64,000 nt of DNA from Saprospiraceae bacterium (GTDB lineage: Bacteria > Bacteroidota > Bacteroidia > Chitinophagales > Saprospiraceae), in the NCBI GenBank assembly GCA_022841745.1, contig JALHQW010000001.1, positions 139,166 through 203,165 on the forward strand. The letters run 5' to 3'. The notes beneath the pieces are model-generated. The model had not been told where the DNA came from. It did no database searches and saw only the letters and a program-made list of their open reading frames with translations. The position numbers were made by a program, and so were the translations under genes. Positions 1-8,997 of this stretch are shown piece after piece. Numbering within the stretch: position 1 is the first letter of the stretch; each line of letters starts with the position of its first letter.

Positions 1-690
1 GTTGTAAAGCATTTCCACCAGTTGTACCGACAGTTGTTCCATGAGTTCCTGCCTTGGCTGGAGGTTCATTTGGGTTAATTCGATCCCATCAAGGTCAATT
101 GCGATGCGGGAGCCATTGCCAACAATGGCAGGCTGCTCTCTTATGATGATGGAGTAGTTGGTTTTTAGGTCTTCCTCCACGACCCGCCAGCTTGTGTAAA
201 ACAACTCGTAAAAATCGTGGGCCAATTTCGACCTCGTTTCGTCCAAAACTAGCCCTTCTATTTCTATGTCATCCACATTAAGGCGGTCGGAATTGGGCGA
301 ACGAACGATGTTCTCTTCTTTGCTTTGCACTTCCTGTTTAGGCCCTTGCAGCTCGGCTTTAGCGACCAATTCATCGTTCTTGAAAATAAAGAGATGAACT
401 GCGTCAAACTGGCCACCCTGAACCAAGTAGCTGGCATTGAGCAACAAGTTTGGCTGGTCGGGAATTGCCAAGGTTTTGCCTTCTTTGATGAGGGTATCCT
501 TGTTGATTAAAAGGGCTTTGTAGCGAAGATGAAGTGGGGAATGAGTATGGTTTTGGCACCAAGTGGAGATGATAGCATTGCCATCAGCCGATTGAATGTC
601 AACCCATGCAGTGACCGTGGCGGGTCGCTGGACGATGGAGGTTGCTGCCAGCAGGGGCAGCAAGAGTAGGGTGAATAGTGTTTGTTTCAA
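1..690 (-). CDS. csgE: CsgE-domain curli assembly protein, partial
   Basis: This frame is open from a TTG at 690 to the window edge, 230 codons, with its 3' end missing. The start is followed by a hydrophobic signal sequence rich in Leu. An N-terminal beta-rich region of about 100 residues comes next, then a CsgE-like domain with the pattern DFYELFY..W and an IIIREQP strand followed by GNGSRIAID. CsgE is a periplasmic adaptor that delivers curlin subunits to the CsgG pore. The gene is third after two curlin-repeat genes on the same strand, which supports the call. No ATG gives this frame a signal peptide. AAAGG lies about 8 nt before the TTG. The N-terminal region may be a separate CsgH-like fold, which is inference. 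Confidence 0.75.
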   Translation of the reverse strand, partial: MKQTLFTLLLLPLLAATSIVQRPATVTAWVDIQSADGNAIISTWCQNHTHSPLHLRYKALLINKDTLIKEGKTLAIPDQPNLLLNASYLVQGGQFDAVHLFIFKNDELVAKAELQGPKQEVQSKEENIVRSPNSDRLNVDDIEIEGLVLDETRSKLAHDFYELFYTSWRVVEEDLKTNYSIIIREQPAIVGNGSRIAIDLDGIELTQMNLQPRQELMEQLSVQLVEMLYN

Positions 691-755
691 AATGCCTTTG
701 TTTACCAGGGGGGTAAATTTTAGGTCATTCGCTCGGTCGGGATGGATTGCGCCTT

Positions 756-1319
756 TTATTGCCCAACCCTGTGTACAGTTACTTTCAGGTCGTTGCCTAC
801 TTGGCGGATGATGAATCCTTCACTGTGGATATTTTCAAGGACTTGAATGATTTCATTGTTGTTGCCTATCTGCACCAATTCGCTCCTTACTTGGCTGCTG
901 TTGATCAGTTGTTGGTTGATCTTGTTGTTGGAGCCATCCTGAAAATTCACCAATTCGTTGTCGGCACCGTAGTTCACCAATTCATAGTAATTGTTGTTTC
1001 CGCTTTGAATGAGCGCCAGTTTGTTGCCACCCTCGGTTTGAAGGAGTTCGGCTATGTTCGAATTCCCTGATTGCAGCACCCTTGCGAGGTTGCCTTCAAG
1101 GTTTTCCTGCTGCTGCAAAAGCTGGAGTTGGTTGTTGTTCCCCAACTGTTGGATATATGCCTCGCTTCCCGCCCTAGTCGTGCCCAAGTTGAGCAGTTCG
1201 GATGGCTGTGCCAGCAAATCCGATTCGCTCAGCATTTGTGCCGAACAAGGAAGGCTAAGCCCAAGTGCGTACAGCACAAATAGGGCTAAATGCCATCTTT
1301 TTTTAAACGGCTTTAACAT
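756..1319 (-). CDS. curlin-repeat protein, minor subunit-like (CsgB-type)
   Basis: This encodes 187 residues with a signal peptide ending in SLPCSAQ. The rest consists of degenerate curlin repeats of about 20-22 residues built around Q.G..N (for example QQLGNNNQLQLLQQ, QSGNSNIAELLQ, QIGNNNEIIQVL). Such repeats stack into the beta-helical amyloid of curli. The repeats are more degenerate than in the upstream paralogue and the protein is shorter, which suits a nucleator or minor subunit, but this is inference. A GTG at 1370 would add 17 residues. The ATG at 1319 gives a normal signal peptide and was preferred. The downstream csgE starts 65 nt after the stop. Confidence 0.8.
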   Translation of the reverse strand: MLKPFKKRWHLALFVLYALGLSLPCSAQMLSESDLLAQPSELLNLGTTRAGSEAYIQQLGNNNQLQLLQQQENLEGNLARVLQSGNSNIAELLQTEGGNKLALIQSGNNNYYELVNYGADNELVNFQDGSNNKINQQLINSSQVRSELVQIGNNNEIIQVLENIHSEGFIIRQVGNDLKVTVHRVGQ

Positions 1320-1466
1320 TGGGCGGAGGGTGGATGTCAAGGCTTCGTTCTTAGGGAGGGGATGTTTCACTTAAACAAGTTCGAAGGGGAAAATCATTCT
1401 TTTCCCCATTCGAACCTACTAAAGTCTTAACCAGAAAGCTGATTTATTAATCCCTGTATCTTTGGG

Positions 1467-1561
1467 AAGGATTGGGGGATTGAAGGTTTGAAGGATTGAA
1501 TAGTTAAGGCGTCTGCGTTCTATGTTATTCAATCCTTCAATCCTCCTCCCCTTCAATCCTT
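1467..1561. repeat. inverted pair of 4x8-nt arrays in curlin spacer
   Basis: The left array (1467-1498) has four 8-nt units, AAGGATTG, GGGGATTG, AAGGTTTG and AAGGATTG. The right array (1530-1561) has four units of CAATCCTT type in inverse orientation. A 31-nt loop separates them. The pair can fold into a long imperfect hairpin between the two curlin genes and may tune their relative expression. Confidence 0.7.
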
Positions 1562-2402
1562 AATTATTCGACTGCGTAACGGTGGCCGTATTGTTGTTGC
1601 CAATTTGGCGAACGATATTGGTGTGCTCGGCACCCGTTTGCGAGTTGATGGTCTTGTTTTCATCTCCTTCTTGGCGGATGGAGCTTGAGTTCAAATCGCC
1701 TTGTTGTACCAATAGGATGGAGTTGTTGTCTCCGATTTGGATCAGGCGAGGGTCGTTCCCGGCACCGGCGAAGTTGTTGTCGCCATTTTGCAGCATGTTG
1801 ATTTGGTTGATATTGCCTTCTACAGTAGCGCCCATGCTGTTGGAAATGCCGTTTTGTGTAACGACGTTTAGGTTGGCATTGCCAATGATGTTCAATTTGG
1901 CAAATTGGTTTTCTCCATTCTGTGCTTGGGCAGAGTTGTTGTTGTTGCCCTTCACGTCAATTTGAGCGGAGTTGTTGCCCACGCCAAGCTGCTGCTGAAC
2001 AGAAATATTGCTGTTGCCAAGGTGCGAAATCAAGGCCTTGCTATTGTTGGACTGCAGGTCTTGGTTGGCAATGTTCCCATTGCCATCTTGGGTAATTGTG
2101 GCCTTGTTCTTGTTGGCTTGGATGGTTGACACACCTTGATTGGCACTGCCAACTTGCTGGAGGAAAATATTGTTTTCGTTACCAGTGACTTGGTTCTCAG
2201 CTGTGTTGGTGCCACCGTTTTGACCCATCGAAAGGACGTTCAAATTTCCAGTGTGCTTAACCAGCGTTTTGTTCTGTGAACCCACTTGTGTTAGGTCTGT
2301 GCTGTTATTGTTGCCAACCTGCTCAAGATTGTTAGAGTTGGTTTGTGCAAAAACAGCACCTGCAAACACGAAGGAGGAGAAAAGGAGGAAATGCTTTTTC
2401 AT
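1560..2402 (-). CDS. curlin-repeat protein, major subunit-like (CsgA-type)
   Basis: This encodes 280 residues. The signal peptide MKKHFLLFSSFVFAGAVFAQ is followed by about eleven tandem repeats of the type Q.G..N....Q, rich in Asn, Gln and Gly (LEQVGNNNSTDLTQVGSQN, QNGENQFAKL, QIGDNNSILLVQQGD). This is the curlin signature of extracellular functional amyloid. The reading frame extends upstream to 2450, but the ATG at 2402 begins a standard signal peptide and was chosen. The gene is probably first in the operon, with the CsgB-like and CsgE genes downstream. The csgG and csgF genes expected in a complete system would lie outside the window. Confidence 0.85.
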   Translation of the reverse strand: MKKHFLLFSSFVFAGAVFAQTNSNNLEQVGNNNSTDLTQVGSQNKTLVKHTGNLNVLSMGQNGGTNTAENQVTGNENNIFLQQVGSANQGVSTIQANKNKATITQDGNGNIANQDLQSNNSKALISHLGNSNISVQQQLGVGNNSAQIDVKGNNNNSAQAQNGENQFAKLNIIGNANLNVVTQNGISNSMGATVEGNINQINMLQNGDNNFAGAGNDPRLIQIGDNNSILLVQQGDLNSSSIRQEGDENKTINSQTGAEHTNIVRQIGNNNTATVTQSNN

Positions 2403-2521
2403 AGGGAGTTCTTTTTGAAGAAAATGTGATGTTGACGCAATGTGATTCACGCATGAACCCCAAGCACCAGGATTATTAAGTTTTGATTTTGATGTATTAC
2501 CTTGAAATAGTGTGTAGAAAG

Positions 2522-2582
2522 ACCAGTAAAGTTTACGCTGCCAATTGTTGGCAACGAGCGTTGGAAATCAATACTTACTGGT
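2522..2582. promoter_or_regulatory. nested dyad upstream of curlin operon
   Basis: An inner perfect palindrome, TGCCAA-ttg-TTGGCA (2539-2553), lies inside an outer inverted repeat ACCAGTAA (2522-2529) / TTACTGGT (2575-2582). It sits in the 300-nt spacer between the divergent curlin and cupin genes. It could be an operator or a leader-RNA hairpin. No function is shown. Confidence 0.35.
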
Positions 2583-2748
2583 TCAGCTGCGTTGAGTGAG
2601 ATGGAATCCGAACGGGATGATGTAAATTGCTCTTAATAGTTTTGCAGCAAGGCAAAGGTAAGCACGGGATATTCTATCCACCAATCAGGGTTAAGCCGTA
2701 TTTTTCACCTACGTATTTTCACTTATAACGCATCAGAATTAGATTGTT

Positions 2749-3120
2749 ATGGTTATAAAACTCTTGGAAAAACAATGTTTTTTGGCTGGTGACCACACCC
2801 ATTTGAGGGAATTGCTGCACCCAAATACGAATCCTGAAAATACCTTGTTCAGCTTGGCCCATGCCTTCCTGGAAATTGGGGAAAGATCACTCTCGCACCG
2901 CCTAAAAAATTCTTCTGAAACCTATTTCGTCTTGGATGGGGAAGGTGAGATGCACATTGAGGGGCAATTATTTCGAATCTCAAAAAATGACATAGCGTTT
3001 GTTCCCGCCAATGCTACCCAATGGGTGAAAAACACGGGCCGCACACCACTTGTGTTTTTGTGCATCGTTAGTCCGCCTTGGTCGGCAACTGATGAAGAGG
3101 TCTTGGAGGAACGAAGTTAG
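2749..3120 (+). CDS. small cupin-domain protein
   Basis: This is a 123-residue single cupin barrel with no signal peptide. Cupin motif 1 is visible around residues 45-65 (SHRLKNSSETYFVLDGEGEM), with His and Glu ligands present. Motif 2 reads KNDIAFVPANATQWVKNTG, where the usual His is Gln, so metal binding may be altered. The ending VSPPW is common in small cupins of this class. The substrate cannot be predicted. The stop at 3120 is 43 nt before the glycosyltransferase ATG, so the two genes may be cotranscribed. Confidence 0.75.
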   Translation: MVIKLLEKQCFLAGDHTHLRELLHPNTNPENTLFSLAHAFLEIGERSLSHRLKNSSETYFVLDGEGEMHIEGQLFRISKNDIAFVPANATQWVKNTGRTPLVFLCIVSPPWSATDEEVLEERS

Positions 3121-3163
3121 TATTCCTGTTTGGCGGATTTTTCATTCTACTTTTGCGACAGCA

Positions 3164-4369
3164 ATGAAAATCCTACTTATCACAAAGAAGTTTCCTTACC
3201 CGTTGACGGAAGGCGAACCGATCGCCATCAACTACCTCGCCAAGTCGTTGGTGCAATGTGGGGCTGAAGTGGATTTGTTGGTGATGAACACGAGCAAGCA
3301 TTTTTTCGACCCGGAAAATTTCCCAAAGGCCCAGAATTTTTTTCGGGAAGTACACACCGTCAGCGTGCCAAATCATATTACGCTCACGGGAGCCATGAAA
3401 AGCTTGCTTGCTGGGAAGTCCTACATCCTTGACCGCTTCAAATCCAATGAGTTTTCCAGGAAAATAGCCGAACTGCTTTCTTCTAACAAATACGATGCTG
3501 TGCAAATGGAAACAGTCTATTTAGCACATTATACAAATGTGGTCAGGGCTGAAAGCAAGGCAATTCTGTCTTTGCGAACCCACAACGTAGAACATCGGAT
3601 TTGGGAGCGGGTCACTTCGATTTCCCATAACCCCATCAAAAAATGGTACCTGAAAAACCAGAACAGGCAACTTCGGGAATTTGAAGTGCAAGCCCTTAAC
3701 CAATTTGATTTGTTGATTGCCATTACCCAACCTGATATGGACATATTTCGCAGTTTGGGTTATGCCAAGCAAGGCATTGTCGCACCAGTTGGGATTGATT
3801 TATCGGAATATCCTGAAAATGAAATGGGGGCTGATTCGGCCAAGCGGCTTTGTTTTATTGGCGCTTTGGATTGGATGCCGAACCAACAGGGGCTTGTTTG
3901 GTTTTTAGAAAGGGTTTGGCAAAAATTGTCCAGCACCAATAAAGAGTTGCAATTCCAGATTGCTGGGAAAAACACACCTGATTGGGTGCGCCAAAAAGCA
4001 GGAGAGTCGGCAACCGTTCACGGAGAGGTGCCCGATGCCAAGGCCTTCATCCAAGGGCATGGCATCTTGGTTGCTCCGCTGTTTTCGGGGAGTGGCATCA
4101 AAATAAAGGTACTGGAGGGAATGGCCTTGGGTAGGGTAGTGATCACGACCGAAATTGGCGCCGAGGGCATACCTGCAATAAATGGCCAACACCTGCTCAT
4201 AGCCAACAATGCTGAGGAGTTTGAAAGGCAATTGAACTGGTGCTTTGAAAACCCAGCTGCTGCTGCTAAGATAGGAAAGCAAGCAAGGTCATTTATCCAG
4301 CACTCATTCGATTTGTCAGAAATCGGCAAGCAAGTTTACACAGCCTACAAATCCAACCTAAACAGCTGA
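3164..4369 (+). CDS. GT4-family glycosyltransferase
   Basis: This encodes 401 residues, predicted to be a cytoplasmic GT-B glycosyltransferase. The N-terminus, MKILLITKKFPYPLTEGEPI, is the donor-side Rossmann start of sugar transferases related to those of exopolysaccharide systems. The C-terminal half contains IGALDWMPNQQGL, GKNTPDWV and a GT4 nucleotide-sugar site SGSGIKIKVLEGMALGRVV with the downstream EGI. The frame is open back to 3050, overlapping the cupin gene, but the ATG at 3164 begins the conserved domain. TACTTTTG at 3148-3155 resembles a -7 box but is too close to the start to be its own promoter with certainty. Sugar and acceptor are unknown. Confidence 0.85.
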   Translation: MKILLITKKFPYPLTEGEPIAINYLAKSLVQCGAEVDLLVMNTSKHFFDPENFPKAQNFFREVHTVSVPNHITLTGAMKSLLAGKSYILDRFKSNEFSRKIAELLSSNKYDAVQMETVYLAHYTNVVRAESKAILSLRTHNVEHRIWERVTSISHNPIKKWYLKNQNRQLREFEVQALNQFDLLIAITQPDMDIFRSLGYAKQGIVAPVGIDLSEYPENEMGADSAKRLCFIGALDWMPNQQGLVWFLERVWQKLSSTNKELQFQIAGKNTPDWVRQKAGESATVHGEVPDAKAFIQGHGILVAPLFSGSGIKIKVLEGMALGRVVITTEIGAEGIPAINGQHLLIANNAEEFERQLNWCFENPAAAAKIGKQARSFIQHSFDLSEIGKQVYTAYKSNLNS

Positions 4370-4396
4370 AAATCAAAAATTTATAATTCTTTATTC

Positions 4397-4828
4397 ATGA
4401 AATCATTCAATCATTTTTTCATTTCAATCTTCACGGCTGCTTTGTTTTTCGCTTGTGGTGCCAATGACCCATCCATTGAAAAAGAGGATGCACTCCGCAG
4501 TGAAGTATTTGCTATCCACGATGAAGTAATGCCCCGTATGTCAGAAATAGTCGCCTTAAAGGGCAAGCTGGAGGCACTCAACCCAGATTCAACCAAGGCA
4601 GCAGAAATTGCTGCGGCCATTTCATTACTGGGCAAGGCAGAAGATGGCATGATGGAGTGGATGGTGCAATTTAAGCAACCCGCCAAGCTGCGAGAATCGA
4701 AAAAGCACGAGGAAATCATGGCCTATTTAGCAGCAGAGAAACAGCGAATCACCCAGGTTCGGGATGACATGAACAACAGCATCAAAGCTGCCGAGCAGTT
4801 ATTGGCATCTTTTCCAAAGGCTGAATGA
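4397..4828 (+). CDS. hypothetical helical lipoprotein
   Basis: This encodes 143 residues with a lipoprotein signal ending in the lipobox FFAC, so the mature protein starts at Cys20. The mature part is Ala/Glu/Lys-rich, predicted to be almost wholly helical with coiled-coil character (MPRMSEIVALKGKLEAL, QRITQVRDDMNNSIKAAEQLL). Similar short lipoproteins in Bacteroidota are often labelled viral A-type inclusion protein, without a known function. It starts 27 nt after the glycosyltransferase. Confidence 0.7.
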   Translation: MKSFNHFFISIFTAALFFACGANDPSIEKEDALRSEVFAIHDEVMPRMSEIVALKGKLEALNPDSTKAAEIAAAISLLGKAEDGMMEWMVQFKQPAKLRESKKHEEIMAYLAAEKQRITQVRDDMNNSIKAAEQLLASFPKAE

Positions 4829-4938
4829 GACCATAATTGGCTTTCAAAACAAGTTGGAGAATATCGTAGGTGTGTAGTGTTGGAAATTTGGATTGCTGAT
4901 TGTAGCGAAACCTTCAACAAAATTTAATTTTATATTCA

Positions 4939-4969
4939 TTGCTCAAGCACCGAAAAAAGCCTACCTTTG
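4939..4969 (+). promoter_or_regulatory. candidate Bacteroidota promoter for typA
   Basis: TTG (4939-4941), 20 nt, then TACCTTTG (4962-4969) match the -33/-7 pattern TTG / TAnnTTTG of the Bacteroidota primary sigma factor. The typA start lies about 110 nt downstream. Confidence 0.5.
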
Positions 4970-5041
4970 CGCCTCTTTTATAAAATGGCAGAAAAATCGC
5001 AGTTAAAGCTATGGAAATTTAGGTTGTCAACTGGATTTTCC

Positions 5042-5076
5042 CATTCATAATTCTACCATTTATCATTCATCATTTT
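5042..5076. repeat. 5x7-nt degenerate array in typA leader
   Basis: Five heptamers (CATTCAT, AATTCTA, CCATTTA, TCATTCA, TCATTTT) end 4 nt before the typA ATG. The array replaces the region where a ribosome-binding site would sit. It is the same class as the arrays at 46368 and 57119. Confidence 0.5.
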
Positions 5077-5080
5077 TAAA

Positions 5081-6901
5081 ATGGACATAAGAAACATCGC
5101 CATCATTGCGCACGTTGACCACGGGAAAACCACCCTCGTGGACAAACTCCTTGTAGCTGGCAAACTCTTCGGCGACCACGAAACGCCCGGTGAGCTTATC
5201 ATGGACAACAATGACCTGGAGCGGGAGCGTGGTATTACCATTTTGGCAAAAAACGCTGCTTTCTGGTACAAAGGCGTGAAAATCAATGTGATAGATACCC
5301 CTGGCCACGCCGACTTTGGCGGCGAAGTGGAAAGGGTGCTGAACATGGCCGACGGTGTGCTGCTGTTGGTGGACGCTTTTGAAGGCCCAATGCCCCAAAC
5401 CCGTTTCGTGCTTCAAAAAGCCATTGAACTTGGCCTTAAGCCTATCGTTGTCATCAACAAAGTGGACAAAGAAAACTGCAAGCCAGACGAGGTGCAAGAC
5501 CATGTTTTCGACCTGATGTTCAACCTTGGCGCCACGGAAGACCAATTGGACTTTCCAACGCTTTTTGGCTCTGCAAAGCAAGGTTGGATGGGCAAGGACT
5601 ACAAGACCCCAACTGGTAATATCACCCCGCTGCTCGATGCCATCATTGAGTACATTCCTGCACCCAAAGTGCATGAAGGTACTACCCAAATGCTCGTCAC
5701 CTCCCTTGATTATTCCAGCTATATTGGCCGGATTGCCATCGGAAGGCTGCACCGTGGTTCTTTGAAGGCGAACCAACAAGTAGCCCTTATCAAGCGTGAT
5801 GGTACTACCATCCGCCAACAAGTCAAAGGGGTTTACCTTTTTGAAGGCATGGCTAAGGTGAAGACTGAGGAGGTTCAGGCGGGCGATATCTGCGCAATCC
5901 AAGGCATTGAAGGCTTCGAAATCGGCGACACAATCTCCGACCTCGAAAACCCAGAGCAACTGCCACCGATCAGCATTGACGAGCCAACGATGAGCATGTT
6001 TTTCACCATCAATGACTCGCCATTCTTCGGGCAGGAAGGCAAGTACGTGACTTCCCGTCACATCCGTGAGCGTTTGGAGAAGGAGTTGGAGAAAAACCTC
6101 GCCCTTCGTGTAAAGGATGGTGAAACAACAGATTCATGGAGGGTATTTGGCAGGGGTGTATTGCACCTTGCCATTTTGATTGAGACCATGCGCCGTGAAG
6201 GCTACGAGCTACAAATCGGCCAGCCACAGGTAATCCTGAAGCGGGTGGATGGCCAGATCCACGAGCCAGTGGAAGAACTAACCATTGACGTTCCTGAAAC
6301 AGGTTCTGGTACTGCCATTGACATGGTGACTCGCCGCAAGGGCATCATGACCTCGATGGTTCCAAAAGGCGACCGGGTCATTCTGCGCTTTGAAATGCCG
6401 TCCCGTGGCATCATCGGCCTTCGTGGCAATTTGCTGACCGCAACAGCGGGCGAGGCCATCATGACGCACCGTTTCATAGAGTTTCAGCCCTATAAAGGCG
6501 AACTGCCCAAGCGCCAGAACGGTTCATTGCTTTCGATGGAGCAGGGGAAAGCCATTCCGTACTCCATCTTCAACCTGCAAGACCGTGGCAAGTTTTTCGT
6601 GGAAGCCAACGAGGAGATTTACGAAGGACAAATCGTGGGCGAGAATTCACGTCCCGGCGACATGACCGTGAACGTGACCAAGACCAAGAAGCTCACCAAT
6701 ATGCGTGCATCTGGTGCTGACGAAAAGACAAAACTGACACCTCCCATCCGTTTCAGCTTGGAAGAGGCGCTCGAATACATCATGGAGGACGAATACGTGG
6801 AAGTGACGCCAAAAAACATCCGCCTCCGCAAAATTTGGCTCAAGGATTTCGAGCGCAAGCGCTACTCCAAGTCCACGGAATTGGTAGAGGAAGAGGCATA
6901 A
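5081..6901 (+). CDS. typA: GTP-binding ribosome-associated protein TypA/BipA
   Basis: This encodes 606 residues, the usual length. The G1 motif [10 protein letters not shown]2 RGITI, G3 [14 protein letters not shown] and G4 NKVD are all intact. They are followed by EF-G-like domains and the BipA-specific C-terminal domain ([20 protein letters not shown]). BipA is a translational GTPase that binds the 70S ribosome near the A site and supports 50S assembly under stress. The start codon follows a heptamer array rather than a Shine-Dalgarno motif. The gene is closed by a strong terminator. A 332-residue open frame on the opposite strand is a codon-bias shadow. Confidence 0.97.
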   Translation: MDIRNIAIIAHVDHGKTTLVDKLLVAGKLFGDHETPGELIMDNNDLERERGITILAKNAAFWYKGVKINVIDTPGHADFGGEVERVLNMADGVLLLVDAFEGPMPQTRFVLQKAIELGLKPIVVINKVDKENCKPDEVQDHVFDLMFNLGATEDQLDFPTLFGSAKQGWMGKDYKTPTGNITPLLDAIIEYIPAPKVHEGTTQMLVTSLDYSSYIGRIAIGRLHRGSLKANQQVALIKRDGTTIRQQVKGVYLFEGMAKVKTEEVQAGDICAIQGIEGFEIGDTISDLENPEQLPPISIDEPTMSMFFTINDSPFFGQEGKYVTSRHIRERLEKELEKNLALRVKDGETTDSWRVFGRGVLHLAILIETMRREGYELQIGQPQVILKRVDGQIHEPVEELTIDVPETGSGTAIDMVTRRKGIMTSMVPKGDRVILRFEMPSRGIIGLRGNLLTATAGEAIMTHRFIEFQPYKGELPKRQNGSLLSMEQGKAIPYSIFNLQDRGKFFVEANEEIYEGQIVGENSRPGDMTVNVTKTKKLTNMRASGADEKTKLTPPIRFSLEEALEYIMEDEYVEVTPKNIRLRKIWLKDFERKRYSKSTELVEEEA

Positions 6902-6922
6902 ATAAGGCTTCACAGACCTGAA

Positions 6923-6966
6923 AAAAGCCCCGAAACGCAGACAGCGTTCGGGGCTTTTCTTTTTTT
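6923..6966 (+). terminator. intrinsic terminator of typA
   Basis: The stem AAAAGCCCCGAA.CGC / GCGTTCGGGGCTTTT has one bulged A and a 5-nt loop, followed by a T-rich run. Its A-rich left flank could also make it work for the convergent gene ending at 6991. Confidence 0.85.
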
Positions 6967-6990
6967 GATCAATCCATCAGTATTTTAGGT

Positions 6991-7434
6991 TCAATGCTTT
7001 CGCTTACGCTGGTTGGACAATTTTTCCCGGCGCACCAATTCGTCTATTTCAGCAGCTTCGAGAAGGTAGGCGGCGAGGATTTCATGGTTTATTTCTTTCG
7101 CTGCTAAAAATCGCTTATTGTAAACCTGTTTGCGGTTTCCCCGCTCCAAGTAGTTCATCTCATCAGCGAGCAAGTGGCCGTAGTTGAATCCGAACTCCAC
7201 CCCTTGCCAAGTCTTGTTTCCCCATGAAACAGCCCCCGGCCAGATATAGCAAACTCCCTTGTGCTGGCTGTAAAAAGGCACATTGAATGAGAGTTTTTCC
7301 TTGATACCGGGCAAGGTATCAAAGATAAGCGCCCTTAGTATTTCAAGCATTTCCAGTTGGACTTCAGGAAGAAATGCGAGCAATTGGCTCACGGTGTCGA
7401 ATTTGACATTTTGTGCTTGTTTTTTAGGCTCCAT
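6991..7434 (-). CDS. DUF1801-domain protein
   Basis: This encodes 147 residues, cytoplasmic. The core LLAFLPEVQLEMLEILRALI, then IKEKLSFNVPFYSQHKGVCYIWP, matches the small DUF1801 (YdhG-like, SRPBCC-neighbouring) family. The C-terminus is basic. The biochemical role of the family is not established. The gene converges on typA across the terminator and starts within an AT-rich stretch at 7434. Confidence 0.75.
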   Translation of the reverse strand: MEPKKQAQNVKFDTVSQLLAFLPEVQLEMLEILRALIFDTLPGIKEKLSFNVPFYSQHKGVCYIWPGAVSWGNKTWQGVEFGFNYGHLLADEMNYLERGNRKQVYNKRFLAAKEINHEILAAYLLEAAEIDELVRREKLSNQRKRKH

Positions 7435-7615
7435 TTAAAACTTTAATTTTTTTTAAATTTTTTTTGAAAACAACGTTTTTGAGGCAGCGTTTATCCAATA
7501 CGCTTATGCAACACACTAGCAAATATTGTGTGTGGATGATAAGGGTTGACGAAGATTATCAAGGTTGATAATCAACCAAATCAACTTTTATCAACCGAAC
7601 TGGTTATGCACAAAC

Positions 7616-7648
7616 TTTGCTGCGTGAGCTATAATTGCGCTAATTTTG
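7616..7648 (+). promoter_or_regulatory. candidate promoter for OmpA-like lipoprotein
   Basis: TTTG (7616-7619), 21 nt, then TAATTTTG (7641-7648) fit the TTTG / TAnnTTTG pattern. The ATG of the lipoprotein is 45 nt downstream. Confidence 0.5.
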
Positions 7649-7692
7649 GCGTCGCTACCGACAACCATTCATTAACTAAATCAACTACAAAA

Positions 7693-8598
7693 ATGAAAAA
7701 AATCCTAGTAATCTTTTTAGGGCTATTTGTCTTAACGTCTTGTGTCTCCAAAAAGAAATTCCAACAATTGGAGGAGGAGCGAAATAGCATCCGTACTTCT
7801 CATAGCAAGTTGGAGGAAGACTTAAAGGAGTGCGAGCGCAATAAGGCCAACCAAAAATCGGACTACGACCTCCGCTTGAACACCCGTGACTCCGAATTGG
7901 CCGCCGAACGCAGCCGCAGCAAGTCGCTCGAAGACCAAATCAACAACTTGCAGGGCTCCAACAAAAACCTGCTCGACCGACTGAGCGACCTTTCCGTCAT
8001 CAGCAAGTCGGGCGCTGAGAGCATCCAAAAATCATTGGAGGCCATCAACCAGCAGAACACCTATATCAAGGACCTGACCGGAACCATTCAAAGGAAGGAT
8101 TCGCTGAACCTCGCCCTTGTGATGAACCTGAAGCGCTCCCTTGCCAATATCAACGATGAAGACGTAAATATCGAAGTCAAGAAAGGCGTGGTGTATATCT
8201 CCCTTTCTGACAAGATGCTCTTCAACTCAGGCAGCTATACCATTAAGCCTGCCGCAGAAGAGGTCTTAGGCAAGATTGCCAAAGTCGTGAACGATCACAG
8301 CGACCTCGACATCCTCGTGGAAGGCCATACCGACAACGTGCCCATCAAAACAGATTTCATCAAGGACAATTGGGACCTGAGCGCCCTGCGGGCAACTTCT
8401 GTGGTGCGCTACCTACAATGGAAACACAACGTAAAGCCTGAGCGCATGACGGCAGGTGGTCGCAGCCAATTTGTGCCAAAAGCAACCAATGACTCGGATG
8501 CAGGCAAGAGCACGAACCGTCGCACGGAAATCATCATCCTGCCCAAGCTCGACCAGTTTTTTCAGTTGTTGGAGCCGAATGCGGCAGGTGGTAAGTGA
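7693..8598 (+). CDS. OmpA-family peptidoglycan-binding lipoprotein with coiled coil
   Basis: This encodes 301 residues. The lipoprotein signal is MKKILVIFLGLFVLTSC, with acylated Cys17. Residues 20-150 form a long heptad-rich coiled coil (EEERNSIRTSHSKLEEDL, SLEDQINNLQGSNKNLLDRL). Residues 170-300 are an OmpA_C domain with DILVEGHTDNVPI, the conserved Asp and Arg of the diaminopimelate pocket, and STNRRTEIIILP. It probably anchors the outer membrane to peptidoglycan. The open frame extends upstream to 7546, but the ATG at 7693 gives the lipobox and follows the promoter. Confidence 0.9.
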   Translation: MKKILVIFLGLFVLTSCVSKKKFQQLEEERNSIRTSHSKLEEDLKECERNKANQKSDYDLRLNTRDSELAAERSRSKSLEDQINNLQGSNKNLLDRLSDLSVISKSGAESIQKSLEAINQQNTYIKDLTGTIQRKDSLNLALVMNLKRSLANINDEDVNIEVKKGVVYISLSDKMLFNSGSYTIKPAAEEVLGKIAKVVNDHSDLDILVEGHTDNVPIKTDFIKDNWDLSALRATSVVRYLQWKHNVKPERMTAGGRSQFVPKATNDSDAGKSTNRRTEIIILPKLDQFFQLLEPNAAGGK

Positions 8599-8652
8599 AT
8601 GACCTCTTAAGGGTTAAAAAAATGGCTCGGCATTCTACTGCCCGGCCATTTT

Positions 8653-8997
8653 TCATTTCAGCATTTTTAAAGTTTTTGCAGGTAGTTTCGCCTTTATCAG
8701 CTCGTAAGACTGCCGCACATAATAATCCCATTCCGATTCGCTCAATACGTCCCAATTTTCTACCCAAATGAAATGGTATCGGGCAACATAAGACGCAGGT
8801 ACAATGCCTTGGCGGGCAATCATCTCCTCAAATTCATCAGGCTTTACTTTCAAGGTAGTGCCTTCCACATCAGGTGTAAGGCTGGTTACACAGAATAGCT
8901 TTTCCCCGATGCAAAAGCAGAGGTCGGACTTCCATTTTACGTCTTCTGTAGCATATGGAAGTGAAAGGCAAAGGGTTCGGAGTTGTTCGATGTTCAT
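8653..8997 (-). CDS. MmcQ/YjbR-family DNA-binding-like protein
   Basis: This encodes 114 residues. The sequence MNIEQLRTLCLSLPYATEDV, then SDLCFCIGEKLFCVT and the basic-aromatic SYVARYHFIWVE, is the YjbR/CyaY-like fold of the MmcQ family. Its function is unproven. The ATG at 8997 overlaps the stop of the upstream DinB-like gene (ATGA), so the two are translationally coupled. GGAAA precedes the ATG, although that segment lies within the upstream gene. Confidence 0.85.
   Translation of the reverse strand: MNIEQLRTLCLSLPYATEDVKWKSDLCFCIGEKLFCVTSLTPDVEGTTLKVKPDEFEEMIARQGIVPASYVARYHFIWVENWDVLSESEWDYYVRQSYELIKAKLPAKTLKMLK

Noticed and set aside
5063-6061. 332-residue open frame on the minus strand
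   Set aside because: It lies fully antisense to typA, has no domain or start signal, and is explained by codon bias of the conserved gene.
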